NCBI RefSeq assembly: GCF_932294415.1
Contig: NC_065535.1
Span: 95,496,862-95,560,861 of the forward strand
DNA length: 64,000 bases
DNA from: Quercus robur
Lineage: Eukaryota; Streptophyta; Magnoliopsida; Fagales; Fagaceae
Reading direction: 5' to 3'
The position numbers and the translations under genes were made by a program. This document shows positions 1 to 11,999 of this stretch, one piece after another (the first letter of the stretch is position 1; each line of letters opens with the position of its first letter). The notes under the pieces are model-generated. The model did no database searches. It worked only from the letters and a program-made list of their open reading frames with translations, and was not told the origin of the DNA.

Positions 1-1445
1 GTTTGCTTAAGTAGTTTACTCATTTAGTGACAATGAAATTAAGTACAAGTGTTGAATAGTTGATGCAGTAATTTGGAATTTTGTTAGTCTAAACTTCCTC
101 TTTGCATCCTTATAGATTTCACGTAGCTTTATGTTTGAGTGTTGTTCTCTGTTTAAATTGTTGGTAATGGCTTATTGTTGTGATTCATTAACATGTAGAT
201 TGTCATTTTAGACCAATTTTCCTCTTTTTCATATCTTCTAAATAAGGACTTGTTAAATTGTAGGTGATGCGTGAATAGCTTGTCTCCACATTTATCTAGT
301 CCTACTCCCTTTGCATATCTATATCAAAGCTTCCAATGTTATCAAATTTCCCCAAATGTGGGAGCTATAATCACTAAATGGGCACCAATCTATGTATTTT
401 GATTTGAGTTTTGCAATATTAGATCTTTTGGGTTCATTCTTTTTGTTCCTTTTTTTTTTTTTTTTTTTTTGGTGGGGGTGGGGTTGGATTTTTCAAGTGG
501 TTAAACACCAATGATGCTTGTGGTGTAACTTAATCATAAGTTTAAGCATATAAAACTGAGTGTGCTGAAGCATGAAATGAATTCTAGATGAGTAACCTAT
601 ATATGATGCCTGGGCTTGAACTTTATTTGACAGGGGCTGTCAATTGAGGTTAATAATAAACTTATGAACATCGATATAGACCAGCACCATCCATCCACCT
701 TCCTTAATGTCTTGTCAGGGTAAGACCAGGATAGCAAGAATCCCACTGACATTGGATATTTTTTGAGAGGGGGGGGGGGGATGAGGAATGGGGGATGGTT
801 GAAGAGATATTATTACCTGCAGGTGTGAATATTGAATGTTGAATGTACAGTTCTAAGCATCCTTTCTTTTCTAATAATTAAGTGCCAATCTTCAAGTTGA
901 ATGATAGGTCATATCTGGCCCACTTTTATGGGGGAAAAAGAACTAGAATGGGGGTAGTGGTCTGTAAAAGAGGAATGAACATTCTGTGTCTGTCTGAGTA
1001 ATACAGAATGGAAAATGTTGCTTTCCATTGGAATGATAATTTAGTCAAATACATCATCACATTTTAAAATACTCTTATGGACATTGTATAGTTATTATTA
1101 TTAAAGTGCCTTCTCATTTATGAGTATTTATTTCAATAATTTGTGAATGCCCTGATTTTTTGAGATGCATAATTTATATTGCATCTATATAAGTTATGAC
1201 AGTTTGAGTTGGACTCGTATTTAAAAGTATTTTTATTATTGCTTGCCATATCACTTTTGAATGACAATGAAGTTGATTTTCTTAATGAGGAAGTTGATGT
1301 GTGTTTGAAAACTTTTGTTAAATGAAATAGGATAAGTTCTGATGGTCAAGGTTTATGGTAATGATTTGCATTTCCTGTGATGCCCACTGGGTTCAAGTCC
1401 TATACTTTCTTCTCATTCTCTTGAGGACCTATGTTATTTCTGTAG
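1..1445 (+). other. Intron of the KH-domain gene, upstream exons outside window
   Basis: No coding exon is visible here. The next exon at 1446 is preceded by an AG acceptor, so this stretch is most simply the large intron before the penultimate coding exon. The exon that would carry the first half of the KH domain was looked for and not found. The stretch holds a poly-T run near 450-471, a poly-G run near 770-780 and otherwise AT-rich sequence. Confidence 0.6.
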
Positions 1446-1827
1446 GAAGAGAAACTGAAAGATAAACCTGGATATGAGCACCTTAATGAGCCGCTGCATG
1501 TGTTGGTGGAGGCTGAATTTCCAGAGGATATTATAAATGCACGCTTGGATTATGCAATGACAATATTAGAAAACCTTTTGAAGCCTGTGGTATGAACTGG
1601 AACAAATGTATTGTTTTCACCCTTGCCCATTTTTCATGGCACGTGTTATAACCTATCTCTCTGTGTAGGATGAATCATTGGATCATTATAAGAAGCAACA
1701 ACTAAGGGAACTGGCTATGCTGAATGGTACCCTAAGGGAAGAAAGCCCAAGTATGAGCCCTAGTATGAGCCCAAGCATGTCGCCCTTCAACAGTACAGGG
1801 ATGAAAAGAGCGAAGACTGGAAGATAA
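1446..1827 (+). CDS. KH-domain RNA-binding protein, STAR/QKI type (3' end, two exons)
   Basis: Two exons are visible. Exon 1446-1589 (48 codons) follows an AG and ends at a GT; exon 1669-1827 (53 codons) follows an AG and ends in TAA. Both are in phase 0. The first encodes the C-terminal half of a single KH domain, with the run [20 protein letters not shown] that is characteristic of plant STAR-like KH proteins (the SPIN1 / At4g26480 / At5g56140 group). The second encodes [20 protein letters not shown], a three-fold SPSM repeat and a basic C-terminus (MKRAKTGR). Family members bind single-stranded RNA and are thought to act in pre-mRNA processing or as floral regulators; that role is inferred from the family. 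The oddest feature is the expanded SPSM repeat before the conserved SPFNS. Upstream exons, including the start, are outside the window. Confidence 0.9.
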
Positions 1828-3256
1828 CCTCTAAAATGTTGACAATGTGGCATTGCTTAATCTGCTGAATTGCTAGCAAGCAATTGTTGATGACCTGATG
1901 GCATGTTTACAAGAACCTTGGGATGCTGTGTTTACAACCGGTTACTTCTACACCTGAGGTAATTTTGGGCTCGGATTGTTTTGGCGTCACCGATGGATTA
2001 ACCGCTTCATTCATTTTTGAGATATGCGCTCACATCTATTGTGACTTACTATTCTTTCATGTATTATTAATTTTGAACATTGAAGACTTTATTTCATTAG
2101 TTTAATACCTTAATAACCACCCCCTATTCAATTTATCTGTATTCTGCCAGCTGCTGGGTCATAAAACTCAAATGTACTTTGACATTATTAAAACATCTAT
2201 TATATAACATGCCTATGCTGATATATGCATGCTTTTCTTGAATTTGTAAAGTGTTCCACTATTGTATTGTGAAATCAATTTTTAGTGTCTTACGTGTATG
2301 GCCTCTTTGCAAGATTATGATAGATTGCCTCTACCAAGGAGGAGGTGAATTTATGATTTGTTGGGGTTGGTTGTTGAAGAAATTGAATACATGTACATTT
2401 TTCTCTCGTTAATCACTTATTTAATCCCCATCTCTATTATAAATTAGCAGTGACTAATATATATATTGATCTTTTGGGATCAATTTACTCGAAACATCAT
2501 GATGCCAATAGGATCGGCTGTGGCTCTGACGCAGGACATGGCTGTCAGTATTTGCAATCTTGTTGTCAACAATTGACAAAAGACGTCAGTGGCCATCTTG
2601 ATGCTGTGATGAAAAACTTTATGCTTACTTGAATTATGGGCCAATAGAGTAATTGAGGGTGGGATTGGATTGGAAATTCCGAAATATCAGTACCATTTTA
2701 ACTTAATCAATCAATCATGCTGCTTTATGTTTTCTAGGCCATGTTAGAAAACATCCATATTCCACCAACTTCATGTGCAACCTAAAATATGTTGAAAACC
2801 AACGGCTGTACCACAATAATTGTATGGTTGAACAATTATTGGTTGTAAGTTGTAAAATATCACAGTACCAAATGCATTATAGGTTGAAAGGGAGAGCAGG
2901 CTGTGAATTCACAAATAATACACCTACCTGTATTCTTTCAACTGTTTTTGAAGTACAGGCAAGACTTACTGGTGTGCATCCAACCTATTGGTTGAGGGGA
3001 CAAGAGATATTGACATAGTACTTGAATAATTTTAGAACCAATCCTCTTGCTTTGACGTGTCTGGCTCATATCATGGTTTGCACACAACATTTATTTTCCT
3101 GAATAAAAAAGAATTATAGTAAATAGATATTTTCCTGAATAAAAAAGAATTAGAGTAACTAGCTCTTGAAGATCTTGACCATAGCAGAGTAGAAGAAAGT
3201 AGTCTGATGTCGTTGATGTATTTTAGCTACGCACAATCAGTATGACCTTAAGCATT
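1828..3256 (+). other. 3' UTR of KH gene and intergenic DNA
   Basis: The sequence after the stop is AT-rich and holds no convincing exon. The first few hundred bases are probably the 3' UTR. Short open frames at 1923-2105, 2450-2632 and 2773-3018 show no recognisable domain. A sequence around TTTTCCTGAATAAAAAAGAATTA occurs twice about 40 bp apart (near 3095-3155), a small direct duplication. Confidence 0.5.
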
Positions 3257-4162
3257 AGTATTGGTGGTGTTAAAAAATTGAATTGCTATTTTTAGCACCA
3301 CAAACACCAAAAAACATGCAACATCAGTGGTGTTATAGTTAAAATTTTTAGCAACATAGCTACAGTAAACTAGTAGCACTACCAGTTTACTGTAGCTACA
3401 AGCTAAAATTAAGAACCATTATTTTATTCTCTCTCACTCTTTCATTCTCACTTCTCCACTTCTCTCTCTCATCTTCTCCTTCACTCTCAATTGGCCTCCA
3501 CTGATAGTGCCTCCATGGTACTCAGGCACCCACCACACGGTTCCTTCCTCAGAATCAAGTCCGATCTTTGCTGGGTATTTTGGTGGTGGTGTGGGTTGTT
3601 TTGTTGCTATTGGTGGTGGTGGGTCGTTGGGGTTTTCGATTGTGGGTTTGGGTTGAGATCAAATCGTGGGTTTGGGTTGAGATCGGGCTGTGTTTGTGTT
3701 TGTGGTCGGGATTGGCGACTACGTTTGTGTTTATGGTTAGGATCGGCGACGATGTTTGTGTTTGTGGTAGGGATCGAGTTGTGTTTGTGTTAGAGGTTGG
3801 GATCAAGCTATCGTTGGCGGTGGGTTTGTGGGTTTGTGTTTGTGGTTTGTATATATGGTTGAGGTTTGTTGTGGGTTTGGGTTGAAGCTCTAACCACTAT
3901 TGTGGGTTTGGGTCATTTGTTGTGATTTTCGATCTGGTGGTGGTGATGGTGGTGCCGTGAGTGGCTATGGGTTGAAGGGAGGGAGAAGATAGAGAGATAG
4001 AGATGAAAAGAGAGAAAAAATAATAAATAAATGAATAGTGTTTAACTTTGATGTGAAAATAAAAGCATTAATGTGGAGTGAGTTGTGAAATGGTAAAATT
4101 AAAATAAAGTGACTTTTTGTAGTGTCAAATTGCTAAATTTTTGGCACCACCAATATTGATGC
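3257..4162. mobile_element. Non-autonomous TIR element, hAT-like
   Basis: The left end (GTATTGGTGGTG) and the reverse complement of the right end (ATATTGGTGGTG) form imperfect terminal inverted repeats. Candidate 8-bp target duplications flank them: TAAGCATT (3249-3256) and AAAGCATT (4163-4170), 7 of 8 matching, which suggests hAT. The interior is CT-rich, then G/T-rich, with no transposase. The open frames between 3491 and 3885 are low-complexity artefacts of the G/T-rich part. A 15-bp perfect inverted repeat lies near the left end (3357-3371 with 3384-3398). Confidence 0.55.
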
Positions 4163-4237
4163 AAAGCATTTATTATAGCTATTCATTATTACATATTTGT
4201 TAAGTTATATTTGCTCTACATTTAGATTTAATACAAA

Positions 4238-4243
<6 letters not shown>

Positions 4244-4268
<25 letters not shown>

Positions 4269-4272
4269 TAGA
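4244..4272. repeat. (TA)n microsatellite
   Basis: A run of alternating TA directly follows a poly-A tract. No gene is implied. Confidence 0.9.
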
Positions 4273-4376
4273 AAAATATAAAAATGGTGCATTTGGCTTG
4301 GTTGTAACCAGATAGCCTTACAAGAAAAATTCCTTTTGACATCTGTACAATCTGTAGCCAGATATAACAAGGAAGA

Positions 4377-4815
4377 GTGTTCAGATTTTTTGGCCACTTT
4401 GGTCTATTCGGTCCAATTGATTTATTTTGGTCTATTTCGGTCTACATCAGTCTACTCGATCCATTTCGGTCTATTTGTTTCATATCGATCTATTTGGTCC
4501 AGTTCGGTCTAGTTGGTGCATTTTGGTCCATTTCAGTAATGCTTTGTGAAGAGAGGTTTGCATGAAAAGAGGAGATACTTCACTAACACTTATATCACAT
4601 TTTCAGCTTAATGTTGGTAGGTTCTTGATTCCATTCATTCAATCTATTTCAATCTACATCAGTCCATTTTAATATACTTCTCTTCATTTTAGTTGCTTCA
4701 GTCCAACTTTGATGATGTATTGTGACTGGTGAGGATAGGTTTGTGTAAAAAGAGGAACTACTTCTTTGACAATATTGTCATACTCTTAGCATAATGTTGG
4801 TAAGTTTTTGATAAA
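4377..4815. repeat. Diverged tandem duplication with short pyrimidine-rich repeats
   Basis: From 4377 there are about a dozen degenerate copies of a 9-11 bp motif resembling TCGGTCTATT. They are followed by a block ending in CTTAATGTTGGTAGGTTCTTGAT (4525-4632). A second, diverged copy of the whole arrangement follows (about 4633-4815), with AATCTATTTCAATCTACATC motifs and then a block ending in ATAATGTTGGTAAGTTTTTGAT. The larger unit is roughly 180 bp. The open frame over the motif array is only a consequence of the repeat. Confidence 0.65.
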
Positions 4816-5065
4816 ATTACATTTTTCTTATGTTATTATAGTTTAGTATTTTTTTTTCTTCTAATATAAATGATGAATTTACTTATATCTACTTCCTCTT
4901 TAGGCTATTCAAGACATATAGAAGATAAACTGTTTGTAAGGAGTATTAAAAACAAATTCCAACCACACATTACATTATTTATAAAATATATTGCCTTATA
5001 TAATAATTGAATGTAACCTATGTTATGTTTCCATGAATAAGAAAAGAAAAATTACAAAATTTAAA

Positions 5066-5434
5066 GGCAAAAATGTAAGTTGCAACCTCGAAGTTTGGCC
5101 AAAATTCATTTATATCATTAACTTTACTTTTATTTAATTGAGTCCTCTAAGTTTCAAGTTCATTAAATTAAGGTATTTCCTTCAAATTTCATTAAATGTT
5201 GTAGTTAAGTCTCCAAATTTTTGTTTTTCTCTTCAAAATTTTTTAATAAAAAATCCAATTAATTATTGAAAAATATTTTTTAGATTTTTTTAATAAAAAA
5301 ATTTAACGGAAATTGATAGAGAGACCTTAATTAAATAAATGTAAAATTTAGAGGACTTAATTGGAAGAAAGTAAAATTAGAGGACTGAAATGAATTTTTG
5401 TCAAAACTTACAGAGTGCATTTTGTATTTTTGCC
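5066..5434. mobile_element. Palindromic MITE with 9-bp TSD (Mutator-like)
   Basis: The element begins GGCAAAAATG and ends with TATTTTTGCC. Its two halves are imperfect inverted copies: the TTTAATTGAGTCCTCTAAGT-type left half matches the reverse complement of the right half. Identical 9-bp AAATTTAAA sequences flank it (5057-5065 and 5435-5443), which fits a Mutator-like MITE. Related copies are at about 32812-33150 and, as a half-copy, at about 17290-17410. Confidence 0.8.
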
Positions 5435-5709
5435 AAATTTAAAACACTTTCAAATGACAAATATGAAAAACATAGTTTATAAATTTTAATATATTGTATC
5501 AACTATGCTTTGTTAGAATATAATCACATCATTAAAAAGGGTTTAGGACTAACATTTATAAGTCTCATATACTATTTTCATTTTTCACTTAAAAAAAATA
5601 ATCACGCATTGTGTAGATTTGCGATTAATTTAATAAAAATTGATGCCAATAATTTGTTTTAGTTGAAATAACAACCTTTTTTCTTTTTGATCATTTAAGG
5701 CCAAGTAAC

Positions 5710-6137
5710 AATCTTGTATTATTAACGATAATTATTTCATGCATCAGATATAAAGTATCACTTAAAGTATGTAGATTCCACCGTGTGAGACCCACATGTT
5801 GTGAAAAGAAATGAGATCCACACATTCTGAGAAAGCATATGACCATTCAAAATCTTGTATTATTAATGATAATTATCTTATGCATCGGATATATGTATTC
5901 CTCCTATTATAGTTTGTAGATCCCACAGTGTGTGAGACTCACGTTATGAGAGGATAAGGGATCCACACATTGTGAGAATGCTTATATCCGCTCAAGGCCT
6001 TGTGTTATTAACGATAATTATCTCATGTCTCGGATATGTATCATCCCTCTCACAGTATATAGATCCTACTAAGTGTGAGGCTCACATGTTGTGTGAGGAT
6101 TGGGATCCATATTGGGAGAAGGCTCATACATATCCAA
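5710..6137. repeat. Three-copy tandem repeat, about 142-bp unit
   Basis: Units start near 5710, 5851 and 5994. Each contains a variant of CTTGTATTATTAACGATAAT, then a CATGCATCGGATAT-like sequence, a TAGATCCCAC...GTGTGAG segment, and a GGATCCACACATTGTGAGAA segment. The copies differ at many positions, so the array is old. Nothing coding is seen. Confidence 0.85.
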
Positions 6138-6764
6138 TGCATTAGATACCTTCTAGTATGTACCAACTAAAGTTGGAACCTGCGAAGTAACATCATTTTA
6201 TTTAGGTTTGATTTAAGCTCACCTAGGATCCTTCCCTCAACATTACTTTACAGGCACTACCCTCGCTCTAAAGACAATTAATGAATTCATGAGTGCAACA
6301 AAAGAGTCCTGGGGTGGGCTTAGAGACAATTAACATACATAATGTGGTGAAGACCTCCGAGGCTTCCTAAATAATTAGGAAGAGTTCTAGGGTCTACAAA
6401 GAAACTATCTGGAGCTTTTATGTTAGACCTTGGAAGCTAAGCCAGCCCCAAATATTTGGTAAGAAATGCAGCTAACATACAAGGCCTTCATTACAATGCA
6501 ACACACCAACTAGCACTCAAAACATAATGTAGGAAGTACCCAGGTCATTATCCAAGATACCTGGATTTGGTTTCAACTCAGACTACAATTGCATGCTTTA
6601 ATGGTGGGAGAAATACTCAATTTCCATATGCATCCAAAATGCACGTTCCATGACTGTGCATCCAAAATGCACAGTCAACCTTTCAACATCATGAGACAAA
6701 ACAATAATCTCATGGTGCTAAACACTACCCTCAAATGTAATTTCTTTTCCCAGGGAAAAACGAG
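6138..6764. other. Intergenic, no gene recognised
   Basis: No exon or transposon boundary is clear. GATGCATCCAAAATGCAC-like sequence occurs twice close together near 6627-6675. The open frame at 6589-6885 runs into the next tandem duplication and shows no domain. Confidence 0.4.
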
Positions 6765-6982
6765 GCACAATACTGATGATAGTAAAATATTAAGAGGAAG
6801 AACTAAAAAAGTTTATAGAAGAAACCGGTGGTTTTATCCTCCTTTTCTTATTTCTGGGCAAACAACAAACAAAGCACAATACTGATGATAGTAAAACATT
6901 AAGAGGAAGAACTAAAAAAGTTTATAGAAGAAACCAGTGGTTTAACCCTCCTTTTCTTTTTTCTGGGCAAACAACACTATAA
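6765..6982. repeat. 109-bp tandem duplication
   Basis: Copy one starts GCACAATACTGATGATAG at 6765 and copy two at 6874. They differ at only a few positions, so the duplication is fairly recent. Confidence 0.85.
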
Positions 6983-7368
6983 TTGAAGTTCGAATGGCCA
7001 ATCCGCAAGATAAAAAAATCATTGTTGCAACCATTGTATTATTTGATGATTGTGTTAGGAAATACTCACTCTTGTTCTGTTTTAGAATTCATGGATAATC
7101 TATACTTCAAATTGTAGATCTTCGAATGCTTTTGAGCAATGCCTATTTGTGAAAAAGAAGATACAGTTTGAAAAGCCAATGAAAACTTCCAACTTACCAA
7201 TCCACTAATACCATATATGGCCCTATTGAAATTATTCAACTCACCCAGTTTACCATTCTCTCCTCTCACACAATGGTGGGCTACATATGTGGTCCGGTAG
7301 AGTCCACCCTTATGCGAGAGAGAGGGGTACTATACTGAGTGTACGGGATAATTTCTCTATGGCCTTGA

Positions 7369-7425
7369 AAGCGCTTTTTTTTTTTTTTTTTTTTTTTTTT
7401 TGCACCCGGTGGGGGTGGGGGTGGG
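7369..7425. repeat. Poly-T followed by GGGGGT repeats
   Basis: A long T run is followed by four GGGGGT-like units. Open frames across it on the minus strand are low-complexity artefacts. Confidence 0.85.
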
Positions 7426-7470
7426 GGTGAATAAAAGTAAATAATCCCACACATGCAGCCATTGATCATT

Positions 7471-7664
7471 AATCAAATAAGACCAAACTATATTGCTTTG
7501 AATATAGATTAGGTTCTCTTTATTTTCAGCTGGAGGCATGGACACAGAGACACTCACCATGATATATCATGGAAAGTAGGAACTATAGATCGCAGAATGA
7601 TGGAACAAGATTTGTCCAAAGTTTCATATCATCACTAATCAAATAAGACCAAACTATATTGCTC

Positions 7665-7702
<38 letters not shown>

Positions 7703-7832
7703 GTTTTCTCTTTATTTTCAGCTTGAGGCATATACACACAGACACTCACCATCTATCATGGAAAGTGGAAAGTAGGAAATATATTGTGCAGAATGATGGA
7801 ACAAGATTGTGTCCCAAGTTTCATATCATCTT
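7471..7832. repeat. Tandem duplication, period 166 bp, with inserted (TA)n
   Basis: AATCAAATAAGACCAAACTA starts copies at 7471 and 7637. The second copy holds a (TA)n expansion at about 7668-7700 that is missing from the first. Both contain a CACTCACCAT...TCATGGAAAGT segment. The region lies downstream of the minus-strand membrane-protein gene. Confidence 0.85.
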
Positions 7833-8910
7833 ACTCACATCAGCCACCAGAAAGCATAAAACTACTTTAAAGCATATAAAAATGGCTCTTTTCCATACAA
7901 GCATTAGACCATGTTGATGATGCATAAAAAAATAAAGTCAATCAAATATGTAAATTGGAATTTGAGGTCATTTTCAGAACCTTTTGATTAAGACCTCAAA
8001 GAATTTCGTACAAAAAGTGTACCACCCCCTCTTATCTAACACAAAGACAGAAGCCTTGTCCAAGTAAAAATTTTCACTTTGAATATCATTACAAATATTA
8101 CAATTACGACATAAGATTCTCTCACCTTATATGAGGACATCACATCCCAAACCTGGCTATTAAAGGAAACTTTTCCAGATGATAAAAGCCACAAAGCCTG
8201 CCAAAAAAAAAAAACCAAATGATTACTTCAAAAATTATTAAGATGATCAATGGAAGACCAGAGACTATAAAAAGCAATTACATATATTTGAAAATCAGAA
8301 ATTATAGGACAAAGATCGTAAAGAACATATATAGCAAGTAAGCAACTTATAGTATAGCTGAAAATAAGGGCAGCACAAGCTTATGAAAGAAACAACCAAC
8401 CCCAACAGAGGCCCACAGCAACAATGATAATTTTGACTCAATTACATCTTTCTCTGACTTAATATTTGATTCCACTATGTTGGAACATGGGAAGAACAAA
8501 TAAATATATAAGCATATACCTAATATAATATATAAGATATAATATAATTTTATATCTAAACAAGTAGAAAAAATAGGAATTTTAATCAATTGTTCAGCTC
8601 AGAGTGCAAAATATTCGTCAGAATTGAAGATCAAAGAGTAATAAAGTACATATATAATACAGAGAGAGGACGAGTCTCATTAATCATGAAGCTTCAACAT
8701 GTACAGTGGGGAGAGGAGGAAAATTCCACTACTGATAAATTAACATGAAAAATGTATAAGAAGTGTGCCACTCCAGTGGCCTCTAATTACAATATATGTA
8801 TATATTAAGCATTTCTCTTGAATGAATAAGAAAATGGACCAGGAAAGTCTTGCCCATACAGAAACAGAACAAAAATATATACATGGAAGATGTACCTCAA
8901 GGTATAAGGG

Positions 8911-10851
8911 TCAATCCCGAAGACCAAGTTCAACTTCAAGCTCATCATCCTCTTCAAACAACTTCAAAAGACGAGCATACTGCTCTTCTCTCTTCTTCCT
9001 TTGCCACACCTTGAAAAGGAAGAAAGAGATTACCACAAGGACCAAGAGTACAAGGAATACGATGAGGACTGTAGATCCAGTGCTACTACTGGAGGTAGCA
9101 TGAGCCTCAGCCTTTGTGCCATTTTTGGTATTCGACGAGTCATCAGAAAAGCCTGAAAAAATCCAATTAAAAAAAATCTAAGCAATTGCAAAAGATATAG
9201 ATTTTCAGCTTTGTTAGCTCAGCACTTATTATAAACCTAGCAAAAACCATGTAAATCCAATATTATGTTTATTATTGTTATTATCTTTATCTTTTTCCTA
9301 GATGTAAATAAGGGGATGCATTCACTGATTTTGCTCGGGGTACATAATTTAGGAGGCAAAGATAATGCTTGAAATAGATCCAATAAGCACTAGCTCAAAT
9401 GGCACATCTTCCCCCCTAAAAGAGCAAGGGAGAGAGTGATGGTGTGTGTATGTAATTACTAATAAAAAAATAAAGCTAATTCTTAAAATAGAGTTGGTAA
9501 ATGTAGCCATAGGTCACCAATTAGCTCATATTCCTAAACAAGCAAATGTTGTTCTAAGACCATAGTTCTTTCCAACCTTTAAAACATTAACTGAAAACAC
9601 AGTGCCATGTCTTGCTTCTACGACCACCAATAAGTGCATTGAGCTTTAACTCTCATGAAGAATTTAAACAAAAAGAAGCCTTTATACCTCTATCAATGGT
9701 AAAAGTTCCAAATTCGGCTATTTTGGATGACACAAAGGCAGTATAAACCCACATGGGCCATCCCATCCTTGTTTCTGCTTTAAAAACCTTTTTATTTAAA
9801 ATGCATTTGAAATCGGTGAAAATTAATAAAATTTAAAAAGTACTCAAACTTTACTATGAATAATTCATAATAAAGTCACTAAATTTTTATACTGGCCCTC
9901 AACGTATTTTGCAACCCTCCTCCTTTCTTTGGGCTTGGACAAACTATGAACAAGATATATAACACCAACAACAGACACAGGCAGAGGGTTTCCATTATTT
10001 GATAAAAGCAACATAAAAGAAAAGAAGAAAAGACTTGCTACAATTTTCCACCCTAAAATGAAAAGGTTCGAGTACCTTTTTCGTCTCTCAAACTCAAAAA
10101 GTTACAATTTTGTCTTTAAAAAACTTATTAGGTATCAATTTCATCCCATCAAAAAAGCAGAGTGCTGACATGACACACTAAAAGGCTTACACAGCCTAGA
10201 AATAACTTAATGGAAAACAATGAAATCTAGATACACAACAAATTTCACAACTTCTTTCACAACTATTCAGGTAGCATGTTGTGACTAGTTTTCAATAAAA
10301 GTGATGTCAGTGGCGGTTCCAGTGAAAGTAATGTTGTACTAATCACAATCTAACGCGACAACAAGTGGAAAAATTTATTGTGTTTGTAGCATTAATTGTT
10401 AGAATGAAAAATAGACGGAACTACAAAATTGAATTCTTTTAAATATTTCTAGGCCAAAAATTGAATCTTTTTTAAATTCAAGCCACAAAAATCGAACTAA
10501 CACCAAATTTCAGCCAAGAAAAAAAAAAAAGTTACATACAAATCTACTTTCTTTGTCCAAGACCCAGTTCTCTAGGCAGCCAAACAGAAATCTTTTTAAC
10601 ACCCAATTTTACTTTTAACGCATACAATAGTTTTCTCGGTAACCAAACGTAAATTAGCTAAGCAAAGATGAAATTCAAAACAGCATTCATCTACAAACCT
10701 AGCATAAATTATTGTAAAATTTCAAACTCAAATTATACAACGAATGAAAAAGTAGAGATCTGAGAGACGAACCTGAAAGGATTTGTAGAGAAAACGAAGC
10801 CAAGAATAGAAAGAAACGCAGGGATCTGCTGCGTTTCGAAACTTTATTCAT
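8911..10851 (-). CDS. Small single-pass membrane protein, 106 aa, two exons
   Basis: Exon 1 is 10773-10851 and exon 2 is 8911-9152 (minus strand), joined in phase 1 across a 1,620-bp GT-AG intron. Residues 1-27 form a signal peptide (basic MNKVSKRSRSLR, then hydrophobic FFLFLASFSLQILS). Residues 28-52 are a short Ser/Thr/Asp-rich luminal or extracellular stretch. Residues 54-74 form one hydrophobic transmembrane helix. The remaining residues are a cytosolic tail with RKKREEQYARLLKLFEEDDE and the C-terminus ELEVELGLRD, which is acidic and amphipathic. I recall this tail as typical of an unnamed conserved plant family but cannot assign a function. The start is the only ATG ahead of the signal peptide. 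The likely topology is type I. Confidence 0.85.
9153..10772 (-). other. Intron of the small membrane-protein gene, with repeats
   Basis: The intron is 1,620 bp with GT-AG ends. Around 9387-9480 a TAGCTCAAATGGCACATCTT sequence resembles the head of a tRNA-related SINE. From about 10060 to 10500, sequence with TCGTCTCTCAAACTCAAAAAG and inverted partners resembles an old MITE without clear ends. Confidence 0.5.
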
Positions 10852-11196
10852 CTCGGTGTGTGCGTGAAGAGATCGCTGTTATTTTCCCAGCAACTCTACG
10901 CTACCGTTTGTTGGTTTTAAATGAAATAATTGGAATTTGGACCCATGTTTTCAAAAGCATGTCTGTTTTCGCCCCCACTTGGCACTAGTCTTCTTAAAAC
11001 TTACGTTTCATTCCGCTTAGAACCGCCCACAAGAATATTGGACTGATTCAACTATTAAAGTATTTTCTCTCCACAAATTTTTAATAACTTTTCTCAAACC
11101 TTTTTGTTTTTTTTTTGAAAAAACTTTTAAAGTATCGTATCGGGTTGGATAACGGACTAAGTTTTTTTAAATGGTCAAGACTTAACCCAACTCTTT

Positions 11197-11246
<50 letters not shown>

Positions 11247-11999
11247 GACTAACAATTTGATACTTTTCCAATATATTTGTATTGTAAGCATGTATGGTGA
11301 CACGAGTATGCTTAAGTTTTTTTTTTTGGAAGAAAAAGTTAGAAACTACTCATATCATAAAATGTGTGTACTTTAATCTATTAGAAAGTGGACACTTTCT
11401 AAGATTTTTTTTTAGTAGTTTATAATTTTGTTGTAAATTCTTCAATAATTTATAGGATTTAGAGGAAGTGTTTTTTTTTAAAAATTTATTTGTAAATGAT
11501 AAAATAAAATTTGAAGTTTAGTATACAGTACATTACTAAAGCTAACTTGACTTAACTTGCTCAACCACCGAGTTGAAACCACCCAAATTTTCTACTGATT
11601 TGCCATTTTGTAATTTGGTGGGTTGGCAGTGGTTTGGACTTTTTCTAACCTGCCAGTGGTAGATTTGTGAATTTTTTTCCTTCAACCCGCCTAAATCTGA
11701 ACCAAGTATACCCTTATATTATTATTATTATTATTATTATATATATTTTTGATATAACCTATATATATATATATATATATTTGATTGATAGAACCTATAT
11801 TATTGATATACAAGAAACGACAAAGTTTGGTTAAATATGCCTAATGTTAATAATTTATGCTACCAGGACAAAAACTTGTGTATCATGGACTGTCATAATA
11901 TCATTCAATGTTTATGAAAAACAAAATCCATGTAATGTGTTATGTCGAGTGTTAGCCTATGGGTTAACCTCCATGCTCTTACCCCGCCTGACGATAACC
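10852..11999. other. Intergenic, promoter of minus-strand gene and microsatellites
   Basis: The region just above 10851 is the putative promoter and 5' UTR of the membrane-protein gene. Beyond it lie (TA)n runs near 11208-11246 and 11759-11780 and an (ATT)n run near 11716-11740. From about 11944 to 11999 lies sequence that I read as the left part of the LINE-related unit split by the element at 12000-13257. Confidence 0.5.

Noticed and set aside
3491..3885. Overlapping open frames of about 100 codons
   Set aside because: G/T-rich low-complexity DNA (repeated TGTGGTTTGTG-like units) inside a TIR element; proteins are Trp/Val/Cys-rich with no domain.
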